Assembly (NCBI GenBank): GCA_963693315.1
Contig: OY856188.1
Span: 97,438,915 to 97,502,914, forward strand
Origin: Diogma glabrata
Taxonomy: Eukaryota > Arthropoda > Insecta > Diptera > Cylindrotomidae
Length of the DNA: 64,000 nt
Direction of reading: 5' to 3'
Below the pieces are notes generated by a model that was not told where the DNA came from, searched no databases, and saw only the letters and a list, made by a program, of their open reading frames with translations. The position numbers and the translations under genes were made by a program. Shown in pieces: positions 43,658 through 54,839 of the stretch (its first letter is position 1; every line of letters begins with the position of its first letter).

Positions 43658-46380
43658 GCACGCATACAAGAAGCCGTGATGAAATTCATCCCGGTCAGTG
43701 AGAGGATCTGCTACCTACGTGTACGTGGTACATATAACAATATTTCTCTTATTGCCGTGCATGCACCTACTGAAGCTAAGACCGTCGACGAGAAGGATAA
43801 TTTCTACATAGCACTGGAAGAGGTTATGAAACAAACACCAACACGCGACTTCATTATGGTTCTTGGTGACTTTAATGGACAGGTTGGAAGAGATATCTCT
43901 TATGGAAATGTGGTAGGTCCCAACAGCCTGCATTTGAATTCGAATGATAATGGTGAGAGAATGACTGAGTTTGCATTATCAAATAATTTGAGAATTGCCA
44001 GTACGTTCTTTCCGCATCGATCGATTCATAAACAGACTTGGGTCTCACCGAATGGAAACACTCGAAATCAAATTGATCACGTTCTAGTAACAGCAGGTTT
44101 CTTTTCGAGCGTTCGGGATGTGCGATCCTTTAGAGGTGCATACATCGGAAGTGATCACTTCCTTGTATGTGCAACGATAAGGTTCCACTTCCCAAATCCA
44201 GGCATTCCAAAATTCAATCAACGGAAACGTTTTAACATCTCATCATTAAAGAATGCTGAAACAGAAGAGAGATATCAAATCCATATTGCCGAAACATTGG
44301 AGAAATCAGAAACCATTAATGGAGACGTCGATAAGTCATGGTATTTGCTCAAAGATGCTGTTTTAAGCGCTGCTGAGGGAATACTTGGACGACCACAGAA
44401 CCACTCCGAGAAGCCATGGATGGATCAAGCATGCCTTGACGCTATTCAATACAAAAGAGATTGCTATCTAAAGTGTCTACAAGGACGCAACACCAGGTCC
44501 ACGAAGGAAAACTATAAACTGGCAAGACAAGCCGTTACAAAGCTATGTAGACGAGCGAAGAGAGAATGGTGGAAGAGACAGTGTGAGGAGATTGAAAGCT
44601 TCAATAAGGAACATCAATCGCGTAACTTCTTTCAACAGGTTAAAACCTTAAAGAAGGGCCCTCAAACTAGATCAACTGCTATTCAAAATGAAGATGGGGA
44701 GCTACATGTAGACCTTAAAAATATTTTAGATACTTGGGCCGCTTATTTTGAGAATCTTCTCAACTTAAGTGACCAGCAACAAGTCGGACGACGAGCAAAG
44801 CTTATTCGTGCGTCAAAGGTACATGTAGACGAACCCACCAAAGAGGAATTCGATGCGGCGCTGTCAAAACTAAAATGCAATAAAGCACCTGGTATCGACG
44901 ATATAACATCCGAAATGATTGTACATGGTGGCGAAACTCTATCCTTAAGATTGTTTGAACTTGTTCAAATGATCTGGCGGACTGAAACCATGCCACAGGA
45001 CTGGAACACAGCTATGCTGATACCAATCCATAAAAAAGGTAATCGCCTACAATGTGCAAACTACAGAGGAATCGCTCTCCTCTGCACAGCATATAAGATC
45101 TTTTCCTACATTTTGCTATCCAAAATCAATCCTTTTGCTGAACAACTGTTTGGAGAGTATCAGTGTGGCTTCCGGCGGGGCCGAGGTACCACCGATGCAC
45201 TTTTCTCGATAAGGATGATTTTGGAAAAGTGTCGAGAGTTCAACATACCTGTGCACCAACTTTTCATTGATTTCAGGCAGGCCTACGACTCTCTCGAACG
45301 AGAGACTCTATGGTCTGCTCTGGTGTCGATGGGAATTCCTGGTAAACTGGTATCACTATGCAAAATGACAGTACAGAACTCTCAATGCTGTGTACGAGTA
45401 GAGAACGAAATATCAAAGTTTTTTAAAGTCGACTCCGGTTTAAGACAAGGTGATGCTATCTCTCCTATACTTTTTAACCTAGCCTTGGAATATGTGTGCC
45501 GTCAAAAGAAACTACCGACTAATAACAATATCTTGTCAATAAACTCAGTACAGATGATTGCTTACGCTGATGATGTTGTCATCCTCGGCCGAAGTGAAGC
45601 TGTTATGAGTGAGACTTTCAAGTCGCTTGAGAGTGGTGCTAGGAAAATTGGTCTGCAAATTAACTACAATAAAACCAAACATATGAATGTTTCAAGAGAG
45701 GCTGAGAAGAAAGATTTGATGTGCGGCGATGAACGAATTGAGGGAGTTGAATCTTTTAAATATTTGGGATCAATGCTTGACTCAAACAACAGCATACTTA
45801 CAGATATTAAAGCTCGAATCGCTGCAGGTAATCGAACTTTCTACTCAATTAAACCTCTCCTTGGATCACCGTATGTATCAACTAACACCAAGCTCAAGTT
45901 ATACAAGACATTGATTAGACCGGTTGTGATGTATGGGTCACAAACGTGGACCCTTACACAAAATGACGAATCGCATTTATCTGTATTTGAGCGTAAGATC
46001 CTACGCTACATATTTGGTCCACTTAAGACAGACGATGGGGAGTATAGAACCCGGTATAACTTTGAGATCAGAGACCTTCTTGAGGGTCCTGATATAATAG
46101 GTTGTATCCGTTCTAGTAGGATTGCTTGGTTTGGGCATGTTCTACGAGCCGATTCACAGTCTGGAATGATTAGAAAAATGTACGTTAGTACCCCAGGGAG
46201 TGGTAGACCGCGAGGTAGACCACGACTACAATGGGAGACTGACGTAATAAACGACCTTAAAAAAATCGGCTGCCATGGTAATTATGTCGCTGTTGCGAAT
46301 GACCGTGGTGAATATTCAAAGCTGATTAACCTGGCAACGCTCCTACATAGAGCATGAACGCCTTTAAAAAAAAAAAAAAA
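43658..46380 (+). mobile_element. LINE, 5'-truncated at the LTR boundary, with poly(A)
   Basis: The element starts abruptly at the LTR end, inside the endonuclease domain, and finishes with an A-run at 46366-46380 just after the stop. The coding frame is unbroken, so it was recently active or recently inserted. The missing 5' part would be expected beyond the other LTR, in the region hidden by the gap. Confidence 0.85.
43676..46357 (+). CDS. LINE endonuclease/reverse transcriptase, N-terminally truncated
   Basis: 893 codons are open. The first 170 residues are the C-terminal two-thirds of an APE-type endonuclease: VLGDFNGQVG, QIDHVLV and the catalytic GSDHFLV. The RT domain follows, with NYRGIALLCTAYKIFSYILL, FIDFRQAYDS (first catalytic Asp), GLRQGDAISPILFNLALEYV and IAYADDVVIL (catalytic YADD). 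The C-terminal part has MYGSQTWTLT, FERKILRYIFGPL and RIAWFGHVLR, then GSGRPRGRPRLQWETDV. One frame encoding both domains, the GDFN motif and this C-terminus suggest an RTE-like or related clade. The beginning of the endonuclease is missing, so target cutting by this copy is unlikely. Confidence 0.88.
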   Translation: MMKFIPVSERICYLRVRGTYNNISLIAVHAPTEAKTVDEKDNFYIALEEVMKQTPTRDFIMVLGDFNGQVGRDISYGNVVGPNSLHLNSNDNGERMTEFALSNNLRIASTFFPHRSIHKQTWVSPNGNTRNQIDHVLVTAGFFSSVRDVRSFRGAYIGSDHFLVCATIRFHFPNPGIPKFNQRKRFNISSLKNAETEERYQIHIAETLEKSETINGDVDKSWYLLKDAVLSAAEGILGRPQNHSEKPWMDQACLDAIQYKRDCYLKCLQGRNTRSTKENYKLARQAVTKLCRRAKREWWKRQCEEIESFNKEHQSRNFFQQVKTLKKGPQTRSTAIQNEDGELHVDLKNILDTWAAYFENLLNLSDQQQVGRRAKLIRASKVHVDEPTKEEFDAALSKLKCNKAPGIDDITSEMIVHGGETLSLRLFELVQMIWRTETMPQDWNTAMLIPIHKKGNRLQCANYRGIALLCTAYKIFSYILLSKINPFAEQLFGEYQCGFRRGRGTTDALFSIRMILEKCREFNIPVHQLFIDFRQAYDSLERETLWSALVSMGIPGKLVSLCKMTVQNSQCCVRVENEISKFFKVDSGLRQGDAISPILFNLALEYVCRQKKLPTNNNILSINSVQMIAYADDVVILGRSEAVMSETFKSLESGARKIGLQINYNKTKHMNVSREAEKKDLMCGDERIEGVESFKYLGSMLDSNNSILTDIKARIAAGNRTFYSIKPLLGSPYVSTNTKLKLYKTLIRPVVMYGSQTWTLTQNDESHLSVFERKILRYIFGPLKTDDGEYRTRYNFEIRDLLEGPDIIGCIRSSRIAWFGHVLRADSQSGMIRKMYVSTPGSGRPRGRPRLQWETDVINDLKKIGCHGNYVAVANDRGEYSKLINLATLLHRA

Positions 46381-46898
46381 TTGCTACATTCACTTGAAAA
46401 AATGTATATCAATTCGATGAAATTTGTGAGAGTTATTATCAAAATACCGACGTCATACCAAAAACGAATAAAAACTGACCAAAATTCATAACTACATTTC
46501 AGAGAAATTAAAATACAAAATCCTGAATTCAGTTTTTCCTTTTGTTAAAACTAATATCAATCCCAAATTTCAGATTTTTAAAAAATAGTCGGAAAAATCG
46601 ATGTACATCTTGTACGATGTATACACTCTGAAAATACAATTTATATCCTTTAATTTCTGAATTTTGTTTAATTTCTGCTATTTAATATATACTACTGAGT
46701 ATTTGCTATTTTTTGTTTAGTCGTCACGTTTACTTGTCACTTTGTCAGTACTACTCCGTATATCCAAACTTTGCTCTCTGGATTCAAATCAAAACATGAC
46801 TTTTCATTATTTTCAAAACCATGATACCATGAAAAATACAAAATTTTATTTTAAGAAATACATATATAGTTAATAAATACATATATATAACATATATA
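46381..46898. other. AT-rich noncoding DNA
   Basis: I see no gene or repeat boundary here. Confidence 0.4.
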
Positions 46899-47460
46899 GT
46901 CCCTGGGCCAACGTCGATTTTATGTGATGATTACCATACATTTTATACTTCGTGAAGCACCTGTCCTTGACAAGCTCGAAAACTTTTGTTCTGCGATTTT
47001 CCTCTAATCGGAAGCTTTCTCGTTCGGAAAGTTCCCAAAAGGCCGATTGAAAGCAATCTTGTGAATTTTTTGTTTTTTTAACTATGGGGGTGTTGGAAAT
47101 TTGATTTAGAACACGAGGGTAAATTTGTCCGACAAACATTTGTCTGCTATTATCTAGTCCGACAACCCAAACATACTAAAATGTCAGTTGTCAGACTCGA
47201 CAATAGCAGACACATTTTGGTCGGACAAGCTTACTCTCGTGTTCTAAACCAAATTTACAATCCCCACAGTTAAAAAAAAATCTGGTAGCAAATTTACAAG
47301 ATCGCGGGCAATCGGCCTTTTTCGGAGCTTGCCGAACGAAAAAGCGGCCGATTTGAGGAAAATCGCAGAGCAAAAATGTTCGGGATCGTCAAGGACAGGC
47401 GCCCCACGAAGCATAAAATATGTGGTAATCATCACATTATATCGGCGTGGGCCCAGGGAC
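46899..47460. mobile_element. 562-bp foldback element, TA-flanked
   Basis: The left end GTCCCTGGGCCAACGTCGAT and right end ATCGGCGTGGGCCCAGGGAC are inverted, and similarity runs on inward ('gtgatgattaccatacattttat' against 'ataaaatatgtggtaatcat', then 'ggacaagcttactctcgtgttctaaa' against its left partner). The centre is near 'gtccgacaacccaaacatac'. TA stands on both sides (46897-46898 and 47461-47462), as for mariner-type MITEs. The arms differ at many sites, so it is not very recent. Open frames on the minus strand arise from the inverted arms. Confidence 0.8.
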
Positions 47461-47462
47461 TA

Positions 47463-48230
47463 ATAAGATTACATTAAAAATTTTACATTTTTCATTCAAA
47501 AATTAAAAACACTGGTTACAAGTTACATAAATTTTAAACAACAATTTTGCCAAGCAATTTAAAAACATAAAACTTGCCGTTTTTTACATTTTGTAGTTCC
47601 TGCTAAACTTTCTATTGTTTTGATATTGAAAACGTTTAAAAAAAATACTGATGTCATAACCTATAAATTATTGTTTTCTTTAAAACAAAATTTAATATAA
47701 AAAACATATAAATACTTTAATTTGCACACGAAATATAATATATTTACTAACATGTTTAGTAATCTATCAGCTTAATTTTTAATTAAAAAATAACTAAAAA
47801 TTAAATATGTAAAACTAATTTAATTTCCAACAAAACTTACTGTCAAAACTGAGATTAAAATAGAATATTTTGTGTTCGAAAACATAAATTGATAATAAAA
47901 TAGCAGAAAATTTCCCCTCCGCAAATTGAATACCAATTTCGAACAGTCTTCTATTTTTCAATTCTGCTATTTATTTTTGGGTTGAAGAATAGAAGATAGA
48001 AGATTTTTATTGAATAGGGCCCATTAATATTAGAAATTATTAAATTAGAAATCGATAAAATGACATTGTGTTTTAAAAACTTGGTAGAATTATATGAAAA
48101 TACTATAGCAACTGCAATTTGTTATTTAGCGATAAAATGAAAATAAAATTATTTACGCTAGAGGAAAAAAAATCGTTTTCACAGGGGATTAAGACTGCTT
48201 GAAAATAGACATTTCATTTGCTATCATAGA
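47463..48230. other. AT-rich noncoding DNA
   Basis: I see no gene here. A short stretch, 'aatagaagatagaagatttttattgaatagggccc' in two pieces near 47985-48022, looks like a repeat end but has no partner in the window. Confidence 0.35.
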
Positions 48231-48775
48231 AAAAATACTTTTTTCGGCAAACGGCCGTAAAGTTTAACTTTACTGCCGCTGGGAAGCTAGCTAAAGTCTT
48301 ACTTTTTAGCAGGCGGCTGCAAAAGTAACGCCATTTTTAAGTTATCTGCCGGCGGCTGTAAAGCAACTTTCATATTTTTACGGCGGCTGTAAAGCAATTT
48401 TCATATTTTTGCGGCAGCTGTAAAGTCATTTTCATATTTTTACGGCAACAGTAAAGTAAAATAACATGATATTATTAATTTGTTCAAAACAGAAGGTATT
48501 TCAGTTCATTTTAATGAATTCAAATAAAAAAAAATTAATTTCAGAAAATTAATTACCTAAAACATATTTATAAAAAATTTGATGCATTAATTTCATATTT
48601 TTAAACAAATTTAAACGTTTGCCGAAAAAATAGTGTATTGAATTCGGTGCTGAAATCACTTTTTGTGTTTCGTCTATAATTGTCGGCCTCCCTACGGTCG
48701 GCCGCCAAACTATAGACTCAACACAAAAAGTACGACTTTAGCTCCTAATTCAATAATATACTATTATTTTAAAAT
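48231..48775 (+). repeat. Family B repeat, full form, copy 1
   Basis: It begins 'cttttttcggcaaacggcc', continues 'tttaactttactgccgctgg', holds a 31-bp minisatellite of four units (48335-48460, 'ggcggctgtaaag.aa' cores), and ends with the hairpin module also seen at 17.56-17.69 kb ('gtttgccgaaaaaatagtgt' ... 'cctccctacggtcggccgcc' ... 'ctcctaattcaataatatac'). The partner copy is at 50150-50690. Confidence 0.8.
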
Positions 48776-50149
48776 GTGGAGTTACCCACGGGAAAAAAAG
48801 ATCAAAATTCTAACCCTGTGTTTCCCAAGCAATCGTGGCGGAAATTTGTATTTCACAAACTACTGGTGTTGGTCTCAACAAAATTTCCTTAAAACTATTT
48901 AAAAAAAATGAAAACAGATTTGTCTAATTCGTTTACACATTACCTTTCGGCTTAGAAGAGTCATAGCATAGGTAAGACTAAGGAGACTAAGGATGCTACA
49001 TATTTTACTCTTAAAATTCTGTACTGATTTTAATTAGAAAAAAAAATGGTCACTCTATATAAGCATTGCTTATATATGATTAAACAAACCTGCTTCCATT
49101 AGCAGAACTGCCCTCACATGCTCCAAAAATTGGAAATTGACGTTTCTTTTCTTCTTCTTTGAAACATTGATGAACCAAGAATTTGCATACCGAAGAAAAA
49201 GATTATGAACAATATCAAAGCTACAGGTTTAAAGTGTTTTACTTATTGAGTGAAATATGCTTCTCCATTAATTTCAAAACTATTATTGTTAATACAAGGG
49301 ATCTAGAAAATATATGCAAATATGTTAACAAATGTTGTGATTTGACTGTTTTAATAATAATATATGTCTGAATCTACAAATGAAATTAGTCTTATTATTG
49401 TTTTTTACAATTTTTGTTTTAAGTTGTGGGAAGGAATGTCGAAATAAGACGATGACCATAAAGCGATAAAACCCATTAAACGAAAATATTCACTAAAAAT
49501 GGTGGTATTCTTTAACCGGCGTATGCATCAATGTAGTATTGCAGACAATCGATAAAATATATTTGCAAATTGCAACACGGCCCTCTTCAGAACAGCAAAA
49601 TTTCTGGATTGATAAATGATTATAAGTCTACATGAAATAGAATGCTAAACCAATAGCAATGAACCAGTGTACCTATTTTGTATGACGAGTACGGTGGCTT
49701 CGGAGTAAGTAATTGACAATTGTGACATCCAATAAACAAATATATTTACGCTCACCTAATTGTTCGTGACACATTGAATTATTTGAATTAAATCTTTGGA
49801 ATACAATTTTAACTTTTTTCTAACCTTAATATTTTGCCATCTACATTTATAAAAATTATTTAATTATTATTTGTCTGTTTTAGTTTTAGCATACATTTAA
49901 TATGTAAATTTATCTATAGCTTTAGAGACATTTACTTAATAGCTTTTGCTGACTGTAAAATGATACTATTACATTTTTTACAAACTTTTTATATATTACT
50001 AATAAAATAAGTTTAATTAAATGACATTAAAAAAAACCATAGGAGAATTTACTCAAAAAAAAAACAGTTTTCAACCACTTTATCTTGGAAGCACGGGCAT
50101 CACCGTGCGGGTACCTTCTAGTAATTATAATTATTAGTTTTTTGAATAA
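48776..50149. other. AT-rich noncoding DNA between two family B copies
   Basis: Nothing coding or conserved was recognised on either strand. Confidence 0.4.
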
Positions 50150-50690
50150 TGTTTTTTTCGGCAAACGGCTGAAAAGTTTAACTTTACTGCCGCTGGGGAG
50201 TAGCTAAAACTTTTTAGAAGGCGGCTGCAAATGTAACGCCATTTTTATTTTATCTGCCGGCGGCTGTAAAGTAATTTTTATATTTTTACGGCGGCTGTAA
50301 AGTAATTTTCATATTTTTACGGCGGCAGTAAAGTAATTTTCATATTTTTACGGCGGCAGTAAAGTAAAATAACATGATATGTATTATTAATTTGTGCAAA
50401 ACAGAATGCATTTCACTTCATTTTAATGAATTAAAATCAATAAAAATTAATTTCAGAAAATGTATTACCTAAAACATATTTATAAAAAATTTGATGCATT
50501 AATTTCATATTTTTAAACAAATTTAAACGTTTGCCGAAAAAATAGTGTATTGAATTCGGAGCTAAAGTGACTTTTTGTGTTTCGTCTATAATTGTCGGCC
50601 TCCCTACGGTCGGCCGCCAAACTATAATAGACTCAACACAAAAAGTACAACTTTAGCTCCTAATTCAATAATATACTATTTCTATTTATT
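50150..50690 (+). repeat. Family B repeat, full form, copy 2
   Basis: Same order as the copy at 48.2 kb: 'ttttttcggcaaacggctg', 'tttaactttactgccgctgg', four 31-bp minisatellite units (50262-50370, more uniform than in copy 1), 'aaaataacatgatat', then the hairpin module ending 'ctcctaattcaataatatac'. Confidence 0.8.
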
Positions 50691-51010
50691 TAATATTTTT
50701 TTTTTAATAATATTTTTTTTTCTTTTTGGATAATATTTTTTTTTTTGAATATTTTTTTTTTATTTTTTTGACTAAGAAAACTAAGAAAAATCGACGATTA
50801 TACGTTCTTGTACTTCTTGAATAATAATTTTTTTTTTGAATAATATTTTTTTTATTTATTTTTTGAATACATAATATGTTTTTTTTTATATTTTTTTTTT
50901 TGAATAATATTTTTTTTTGTATAATATTTTTTTCTTTTGAATAATATTTTTTTTTAATATTTGTTTTTTTTTTTTTTTTTGAATAATCAATTTGTTTTTA
51001 TTCAGTTATT
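50691..51010. repeat. Low-complexity T-rich tract
   Basis: Long T-runs broken by 'gaataata' every 20-40 bases, resembling repeated 'tttttgaataatattttt'. No gene. Confidence 0.8.
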
Positions 51011-51119
51011 TTTTTTTAATGTATCCTATCTTTCTGTCTGTGTGCGTGTGTGCGAGCGAATGGCCAAAGAAGTATAACTTCCACCGTCTGGTCCGACGCA
51101 GACTCTACTTTTTTTTCTT

Positions 51120-52560
51120 ATTATTTAACATAAACTTAAGGGATGGTCCTTTATCTAAATAGCGAATAAAAATTTTGGTGTACGTCTGTGGGAGGGTGGG
51201 TGGTTTCATGACATTCCTGCATAGGATCTTTAAGAAACTTTGGCACATGATCCAGGCGTTCACTTGAAGACGGAAGATGTGGATTCATATCAAAATAGTG
51301 GGGGTCTCCTAAACACTAAGTTTTTCACTTCTCTAAGTTTAAATCTTCAATAACTTCTAATCCCGGCTTATAATTTTATTAAAACTTGTTTTTTAAGGTT
51401 TTAGTACTGTATGCAATATTTCAGCATATCAACTTCCGGTTGGTCACTTCCGGTTGAAAAATTTATTTCAGGTGTTTAACCCTACTGTAGCCTACAATTA
51501 CCGACCGATTTTCATGAAACGTCGATAAAAGCTTTCAAGTAACATAAGAAAGATTTTTCAGCTGTTGGAGTACGTTGAATGTAGGGTTGGAGGGTCTACC
51601 ATACATCAGGTATTTTTTTCCACCATGTTTTTTATGTTTGTTGGGAGCATACATACGTTCGTGAATGAATTTTGATGACACTGTGGAAAAAGATGCAAAT
51701 ATGTATGATAAGGAGCTGATCAGTTTTTGAGCGATATAGATGGTGGAAGCACCTGTTTTTTGAAAGCTCAATAACATATGTACCTGATAATAGAATTGGA
51801 TCAAACATGGTATATAAGCATTTAGCACGGTCAACTTCCAGTTTTTCATTTCCGGTAAAAAACTTTTGTGTAATTTTTTGAAGTTTTTTCAGTGTCTTTA
51901 TGCACAGTACAGTCTACAATAATGAAGTGATTATGATGAAACTTACGAAAAAGGTTTGAATTAGCGTGAGAAGATAATGATCATCATTTGGGACACATTG
52001 ATCAAAGTAACGGGGGCTTTACAATACAACTGCTGACTTTTCACACTTTGTTTTTAAAGTTTGTTGGGAGCTTACACACTTCATTCATTAATCAATTTTA
52101 ATCACACTTTGAAAAAACATAGAATCTTAAATGACAAAGAACTGATTAGTTTTTAGACACTAAATTTTGGGATAAGTGGTGGGGGACCTCAAGAACACCT
52201 GTTTGTGGTGTCATCATTTTTTCAATGTTTGTTGGGCGCATACAACATTCGTTCGTATAAATGAATTTTGATAACACTTTGGAAAAAGATGCAAATATGT
52301 ATGGCAAGGAGCTGATTAGTTTTTGATTGTTATAGAACAAAGTGGTGTGGAGTGGTGTTGTGTTTGGTCCCCAAACGCCTGTTTTTTTAAATTTCAATAG
52401 CATCAGTACATAATAATCGAATTAGATGAAACTTGGTACATAAGCGTTTAGTACGGATTACAAAAGTTCTGCAACCCAGCTACCAGTTTGTCAATGCCGT
52501 TAAATTTTTTTTTTACTTTTTCTCGTACTACAGAATTTATGATTGTTTTGATACTACACT
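51120..52560 (+). repeat. Family D repeat, forward copy 1
   Basis: It starts with 'cctttatctaaatagcgaat' and 'ttttggtgtacgtctgtggg', passes through subunit 1 ('tctcctaaacac', 'aacttccggttggtcacttc', 'cctactgtagcctacaatta') and then several 'tttgttgggagcatac', 'gatgcaaatatgtat' and 'aactgattagtttttgag' subunits. It matches the reverse copies at 3.3-5.6 kb and the forward copy at 54.8-57 kb. Related subunits differ by 10-20% by eye. No protein is encoded. Confidence 0.75.
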
Positions 52561-53229
52561 GAAAAAAATTTAAAGTAATATATACAAAAAATGTGGTATA
52601 TTTGACTAGATAATTGTCAATAGTAGCTCAACCATAAAATGGTAAAAGTAATTAAATCATTTTCATAAAACTGACAAATCTGTTTGTTTAACTATACAAA
52701 ATATATTGTCAATTTAAAAAAACATTTTGTTGCATTCGGGAAAAAATATTTTGTTTGATTGTAGTTTGTCAGTTGAACAAAATCTTTTTGTCAAAGTATA
52801 AAAAAAATTGTGCAATTGATACCCATAGTAGTTCTATTCGAGCAATATTTGTGATAATTCTACAAAGTATTCGATCCTTTTTACAAATCCGTTGTCAGCT
52901 CAGTATGTTTTGTAGTACATTTGCCAATAGTTTTATCAGATCTACCGATTTGTTACAAGATGTTATGTTCAAATTACCAGAAATTTGGTCTGAAATGAAA
53001 TATTTTGTCACATCTAGGCTAGATTTAGCTGTTTCAATTAACTGTTTTGTAGACGCTTCTGTTTTGTAGACCGTGTTGTTATATAGAGCATATTTTTAGT
53101 CATATTAATCAGTTATTTGGTCAATTCTATTAGTTGTTTATTGGAATGTAAAAGTAGTCAGATTATTTGTACTAAATGTACTAAATGTTTAGTTCGTTTT
53201 ATTAAATATTTTGTTATTACTATTAACTA
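52561..53229. other. AT-rich noncoding DNA
   Basis: A plus-strand open frame at 52755-53069 has no recognisable domain and its composition follows the AT bias, so I do not call it a gene. Confidence 0.4.
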
Positions 53230-53510
53230 TTTGACGGACTTCACTAAATATTTTGTATATCTTAACAAATATTATACTTAATTTAAAAGCTTTTTAAGCT
53301 ACATTTGAAACGATAACCTAATTGATACTTATTTTGAAGGCTTATTTATTTGCTATCATTTTAAAATGTTGAAAATTTTAAAATGATGGCAAATAAATAT
53401 GCCTTCAAAATAAGTATCAAATAAGTTATCGTTTTAAATGCAGCTTATGAAGCTTTTAAATTAAATACAATATTTGTAAAAATAAACAAAATATTTAGTA
53501 AAGTACATTT
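53230..53510. repeat. Imperfect palindrome of about 280 bp
   Basis: The left arm (cactaaatattttgtata..., aatttaaaagctttttaagc, ttgatacttattttgaaggc, tttgctatcattttaaaa) pairs with the right arm (ttttaaaatgatggcaaata, gccttcaaaataagtatcaa, gcttatgaagcttttaaatt, aaaatatttagtaaagta). The loop is only about 12 bases. It resembles a MITE, but I could not define a target duplication. Confidence 0.75.
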
Positions 53511-53539
53511 ATTTACATACAAATTTATTTAAGTACATT

Positions 53540-54215
53540 TTATTTTTATCAATGTCACAACATCATAAAGATAAAACTAGTTGTATTTTTTTCAATTGCT
53601 CGAAAATTCACTTTTCATATCCAAAATTGTCAGTTGTTCCTAAAAGTAATACACAAAAGAATAAAAACTGTTTTAAGTTTTCAATGCAGTTTTTTTCACG
53701 AAGATGCTTAAAAAGGCGGTACTCATTTTTACAATATTGAAATGGATCCTTACAAACATTTAAATTTTAAATACGATTTTAAACTTTCTAGTTCATTTGA
53801 TGCAATTAAATTTTCAACGACAATGGATATTTTGGTGGTAATCAGTTCAACAATAAGTTCTTGAATTTTAAAAACACAGCTCACTCAAACCATGGAAATT
53901 TAAAGATAACCTTAAAACTGGATTTTGCAAATCATCACAAATACTTATAAAGTTTGTTTGAGAGTTTGGATGATCTGGTAATTTAAAATTATTCATTTCA
54001 TTTAAATAATATTTAAATGTTTGGTCAACAAAACTTTTTTGTAAATTCTCTATTTGAGGCGATGTTGGAGCGCTAGAAAAATTCGATTTCTTTGCAATCA
54101 TTTGTGCGAGCATGATCATTTAATTTGTGCTTATTCTTGCAATGTCTTCGAAAACTACTAATATTTTAAAATTTTTGACAGCATTCTTTGTAGGTGCAAA
54201 TATACCTGCTGTATT
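53540..54215 (-). pseudogene. Zinc-finger gene or transposon-protein remnant
   Basis: The minus strand at about 54205-54125 reads YICTYKECCQKF, a stop, NISSFRRHCKNKH: a C2H2 finger with spacing C-x4-C-x12-H-x4-H. The next open piece (54119-53868) is FVDQTFKYYLNEMNNFKLPD and similar. Further on (53760-53660) CKDPFQYCKNEYRLFKHLRE suggests a second, damaged finger. Stops and shifts break it. I cannot tell a dead host gene from a transposon-carried one. Confidence 0.4.
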
Positions 54216-54839
54216 TATTTAATCAATGATATAATCTTAAATGAGTTGTGTAAACTGCAAATACTGAAAATTTTACAGCACACATAAAGCAGTCCATTTT
54301 ATCACGTATACAATTATACTTCGTTTATTTAAATTTTAATTGTTTGTAAATTTCTAATACTGTTCTAATACTTTTTCTATGTTAAAAATAACGTGGTTTA
54401 TATACGTTTTCGAACTATTTCACATTATTTTAAATTATAATTTTACAGTATTAAAAATAAAGCGTCTTTAATAGAACCAACTGAGAATTAAAAAATTATT
54501 AAAATCACACGTATGCTTAAATAAATTGTTAGAAAAATTATTTTGTGTATGCTATCATTTCTTGATGAATTCTATCTTTCTTAAACATACAAACAACAAA
54601 ATATTTACTCTATTTCATTAAAGTTTGTTGCTTAAATCCACAAACAAATCTTGTACAGAGGATTAAAAATATTTTAAATTCTTCATTGAATGATTGTACC
54701 AGTGACTAATTATTTTTAGAATCTACCAAGACTTTTCAGGTTTAATTAACCATCAATTTTAGTACCACTATCAAAATATTTGTTATTTCTACGCTATCTG
54801 TTTGAACCGATGACAAAACACTTTTAAATGGTTGATTTT
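54216..54839. other. AT-rich noncoding DNA
   Basis: I see no gene or repeat boundary here. Confidence 0.4.

Noticed and set aside
52755..53069. 104-codon plus-strand open frame
   Set aside because: AT-driven composition, no recognisable domain, no conserved partner in the window.
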